Part shown: one piece after another, positions 60,960-64,000 of the stretch
How the letters are laid out: every line of letters starts with the position of its first letter
How positions within the stretch are numbered: position 1 is the stretch's first letter
NCBI GenBank assembly: GCA_024362935.1
Contig: JANCRA010000032.1
Span: 4,402,001-4,466,000, forward strand
DNA: 64,000 bases
Reading direction: 5' to 3'
Source of the DNA: Setophaga petechia
Lineage: Eukaryota; Chordata; Aves; Passeriformes; Parulidae
Made by a program: the position numbers and the translations under genes
The notes under the pieces: generated by a model
Database searches by the model: none
Seen by the model: the letters and a program-made list of their open reading frames with translations, nothing else
What the model was told of the DNA's origin: nothing

Positions 60960-61760
60960 TTTAAGATCTCATTGTGAAAAGTGAGGTGGAAATTATTGTT
61001 GCCTGGCATTGCACTTCTGACTCCACAGCTACATTTTACGAGGCTTGTGTGCAATTAGCCAGTTCGTTATTTTATCCTAATTTTATAATAAATCACTTCA
61101 CTCTTTTTCTCTCATCCATCATCAACTTATCTGCCCGCAAGTTAAAATGGTACCAATTATTAATCAAGGCCAGAGGCACCCGTTCCTGCATAGGAGCACC
61201 ATGTTTCAACTGTCAGGTGGCATCCATCCCAGCCTCTCTTTGTCAGCAATAAAGAAAATGAAATTGGACTAATATGAATCTCATTTCTGCCCTGATTAAA
61301 GGCCTACATTTTCCCTAGGCATTGCCTGACCAGGTCCTGACTTGTGAGATATTCAATGTTCTTGTAATGTCATTCGGACACAGCGTGCCTGTCTCCTTAG
61401 GTCATTGTTCTTCAGATTCACTTGTTTTACATGGAATATAGGCTAGAAAATCTAGACTTCCTTTGGGGTGTTAATTAAGAGAAGCATCCAAAATTAATCA
61501 GCAAATTCACTAGGGCGAAGGGGAGCTGTCTGAAGGCCTCGATATAAAATGCACTTCTAGTACAGGGAAATGAGCCTTCGGCTATTGACAAAGAAAAAAC
61601 AAGTGCACAGACGGCAATCTGACATAAAAATTCATATACGTATACAATTTTACATTCATTTTCCTTGTCAGCTTGTCACCTTTAATTATAAAGGTTGATT
61701 TGCTATTTGGCAGATCTGGAAATTGTAAACGCTTGGCCATTTGAATATCATCATATGGTC
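60960..61760. promoter_or_regulatory. Possible conserved non-coding element cluster (enhancer-like)
   Basis: This repeat-free 800-base block has homeodomain-type cores at 61154-61165 (AATTATTAATCA), 61471-61478 (TTAATTAA), 61491-61500 (AAATTAATCA) and 61683-61688 (TAATTA). A TATACGTATA palindrome sits at 61635-61644. At least ten CpGs are retained (for example near 61,136, 61,375, 61,385, 61,515, 61,540, 61,579 and 61,611) in otherwise CpG-poor DNA. Clustered homeodomain cores plus retained CpG are typical of deeply conserved developmental enhancers. No aligned genome was available, so conservation and activity are inferred. Confidence 0.42.
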
Positions 61761-64000
61761 AATGTCTTCAGAAAAGAATGACACAGGACATACCAGGAAA
61801 GGAACGTTGTAAAATCCTAACTGAACTTCTCTGATGCTCACCTGGAAGGATTTTGCAGGTTCTCAGGATAACTCTAAATTTAGCTATAAAAGCACACAAG
61901 TTATGACCATCCACAATCAAACCATTGTATTGACAAGTTGCTAGCCTCTACCCATTTCTTTAGTTAGAGTACTTTCTAATCTTAATTTCTTTAGTTCTTT
62001 TATCACTCACTCCATTCTAATATTATTAGTGTTTGGTGTGAAGGATTTGCATAGACCTTCAGGCTACTAATGACCTTTACGTGGAAAGAGCAAATTCTGG
62101 TTTGCCCAGTGAAGAGAAGATGAAAAAAGATAAAAAAATAAATACCATATCATGCAGACACTTCAGAGAGAAGCTTTCTAGAAAGTTAAAAATGTTAAGA
62201 TAAGTTTGCTTGTTTTCAGTAATAAAAAATTTAAAAGTGAGTTTTTGTAACTGAAAATAGGACTTTTTATTCGTACCTTGAAGGAAGCCCATGAGCTCAG
62301 ATTTCAGAGGGTACCTGTTGTAAGTACTTTTTGTAGCTCCATCTTTCTTATTTACCAGTTGTCTCTGGTTTTTTGCAGTCTTTCACAAGCTACCATCTTT
62401 TTAATATTACAGGATTTCACAGCCACATTGCTCAGAGTTTCAGCTATCACTATTACTCTTCCTGAATTCCCACAGACCTACTAAAAATACAAAAATAGGC
62501 CTTAAAATTACTACTGACCCATGCAGCAGCATACATCAAGGAACTTTAGCTTTCCAAATCTGTTCTGATAGAGAAAATGTTACTTGGACCCCCTACTGAC
62601 TCCTGATACACTTAAAATGCATGCAGGTAAGTTGAAGAATTCAGACAAAGTAGACTTTTTACTGATTTTTGAACACTTCCCTAATGTTATGGAACAGTAA
62701 ACACATAGTGTAGAGCTCCATATACTGAAACTTGGAACTGTGATGTTCACTTCAAGTAACTGCTGCACAAGAAATAGAATATTCTGAACTGGAATTATAT
62801 TCTGCACTGCATCACATACTAATTTAATATTCTCATTCCCCACTTTTTAAAATTTTATACCTTTATCCCTAAGTGGATGTAATAAGGTAATCTTATACCA
62901 CTGACTTTTCAACTACTGTATTTTTGAGGGTTTTTTTACTATGGATAAAGGAAGATTACCAAGGGTACCAAACTCACCTAAAGAACTTTTTTCCTTACTT
63001 GTTTTTACATGATAACAAAAGGGAAGTAATTATTGGCCACCTATACTGTCAGGGCAGTTGTGAAAATATATAGGAGAACTGTCCTCATGCCAAGGATTGC
63101 CAGCAGCTCTATTTGTGATTTTGAAATATGATGAAGTTAGGTCAAAACTTGCAAGATTGATTATTGTTATTCATATCTTTGTATCTAGATGAAAGCAGTC
63201 AGAACACTGCAGAGTACTTGCCACTCTTTTTGTTTTAAATTATTGCCAGCCTTCAGAAAATCAATGATGCCATGACATGAAACCTGATGCCAGCTTAGGA
63301 GGTCCATGTTGTCTGCCATTTCAGACAAGGTGGGACACAATCACAGTTCTGTGATCTACTATTTTTTTCTCCAGCTAATTATATTTTATAACTATAAACA
63401 TTACCTTTGATCTTCCTTTCCTTCATCTCTGCTTCTGAGGAGAAAAAGTTACTCCATAGGATCCAAGCAGGCAGTCAGAAAGTCAGTAGATTTTCCAGCA
63501 CTAGGTGAACATAACTGGGGCCTTAGTGTGCTGTTTATACTCACTAAACATAAATGGAAAATGAAGAAAAAATAGGAGTAGAAATAAACCCTCTACAGAT
63601 ATCCCAACAAGAATTTAAGAACTAAATACTAATCAGAAAATAAATCTCTATACAAATTTTAGGTTTCTTCTAAATAAAACAAAATTCTTATGGGAATAAT
63701 GTTTTATATTGTATCTACAAAGATTCTATGGAATCACACAAAGATGGTGTTGTTTGCTATTTTCCAAAACACTCTTATCAGTGAGCAAAAGTAATTAGAA
63801 CCACTGAAGATCTGAATGCCAGTAAAACTTTCAGAGACATACTTAATTAACCAATAGTTAATGCATAGTAAATTAAATTTTTTAGTAACTCAAGCCATTT
63901 CCCTAGCTATTTTTCCTTACCTTTTTTTCAGGACTTCACAGGGTAATTTTGTTTCATTTTCACATTACCAAATTCCCAAAGCTCTACAGAAGAGCTCTGT
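61761..64000. other. Unannotated unique sequence
   Basis: No gene, RNA gene or identifiable transposon is visible. Open frames are under 90 codons, lack domains and continue the AT-rich background to the window edge. Confidence 0.55.

Noticed and set aside
1..64000. CRISPR array, operon, phage or other prokaryotic system
   Set aside because: There are no regularly spaced repeats, no dense coding and no ribosome-binding pattern. Sequence texture and CR1 elements are avian.

Overview
The window reads as non-coding DNA from a vertebrate nuclear genome, almost certainly a bird and probably a songbird (passerine). It is AT-rich and CpG-poor. No open frame reaches 200 codons, and I recognise no host protein-coding exon, rRNA, functional tRNA, CpG-island promoter or bacterial/phage gene. 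The avian call rests on repeated CR1 LINE fragments with the diagnostic 3' tail (degenerate ATTCTRTG units after a 'GGAAGGGACC'-type block). The passerine call rests on one short element that joins a tRNA-Ile-like head to a CR1 tail, the layout of the zebra-finch SINE family TguSINE1.

Layout. Bases 1-38,000 are mostly unannotatable unique sequence with small simple repeats, a few possible ancient amniote repeats (about 2,285, 17,440, 24,640 and 37,770), an unrecognised decayed coding-like stretch (17,830-18,480) and stretches that look like conserved regulatory DNA (about 1,100-1,760, 16,480-16,800 and 34,230-34,720). A probable solo LTR of an endogenous retrovirus lies on the minus strand at about 38,022-38,806. 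From 40,880 to 47,240 there is a CR1 graveyard: six fragments in both orientations, all broken. The tRNA/CR1 SINE is at 49,466-49,600. Two more regulatory-looking blocks lie at 52,680-53,560. The longest CR1 copy (57,045 to about 58,990, minus strand) keeps most of a reverse-transcriptase reading frame but has lost a catalytic aspartate. The last likely regulatory block is 60,960-61,760.

No genes here work together as a pathway. The window is best described as part of a gene desert or a very long intron, peppered with dead retroelements and possible long-range enhancers. I found no novel genetic system. The most useful leads are the enhancer-like blocks with retained CpGs and homeodomain-type sites, the tRNA-Ile/CR1 SINE, and the nested CR1 cluster. 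All family assignments were made by eye from remembered consensus features; no search was run.
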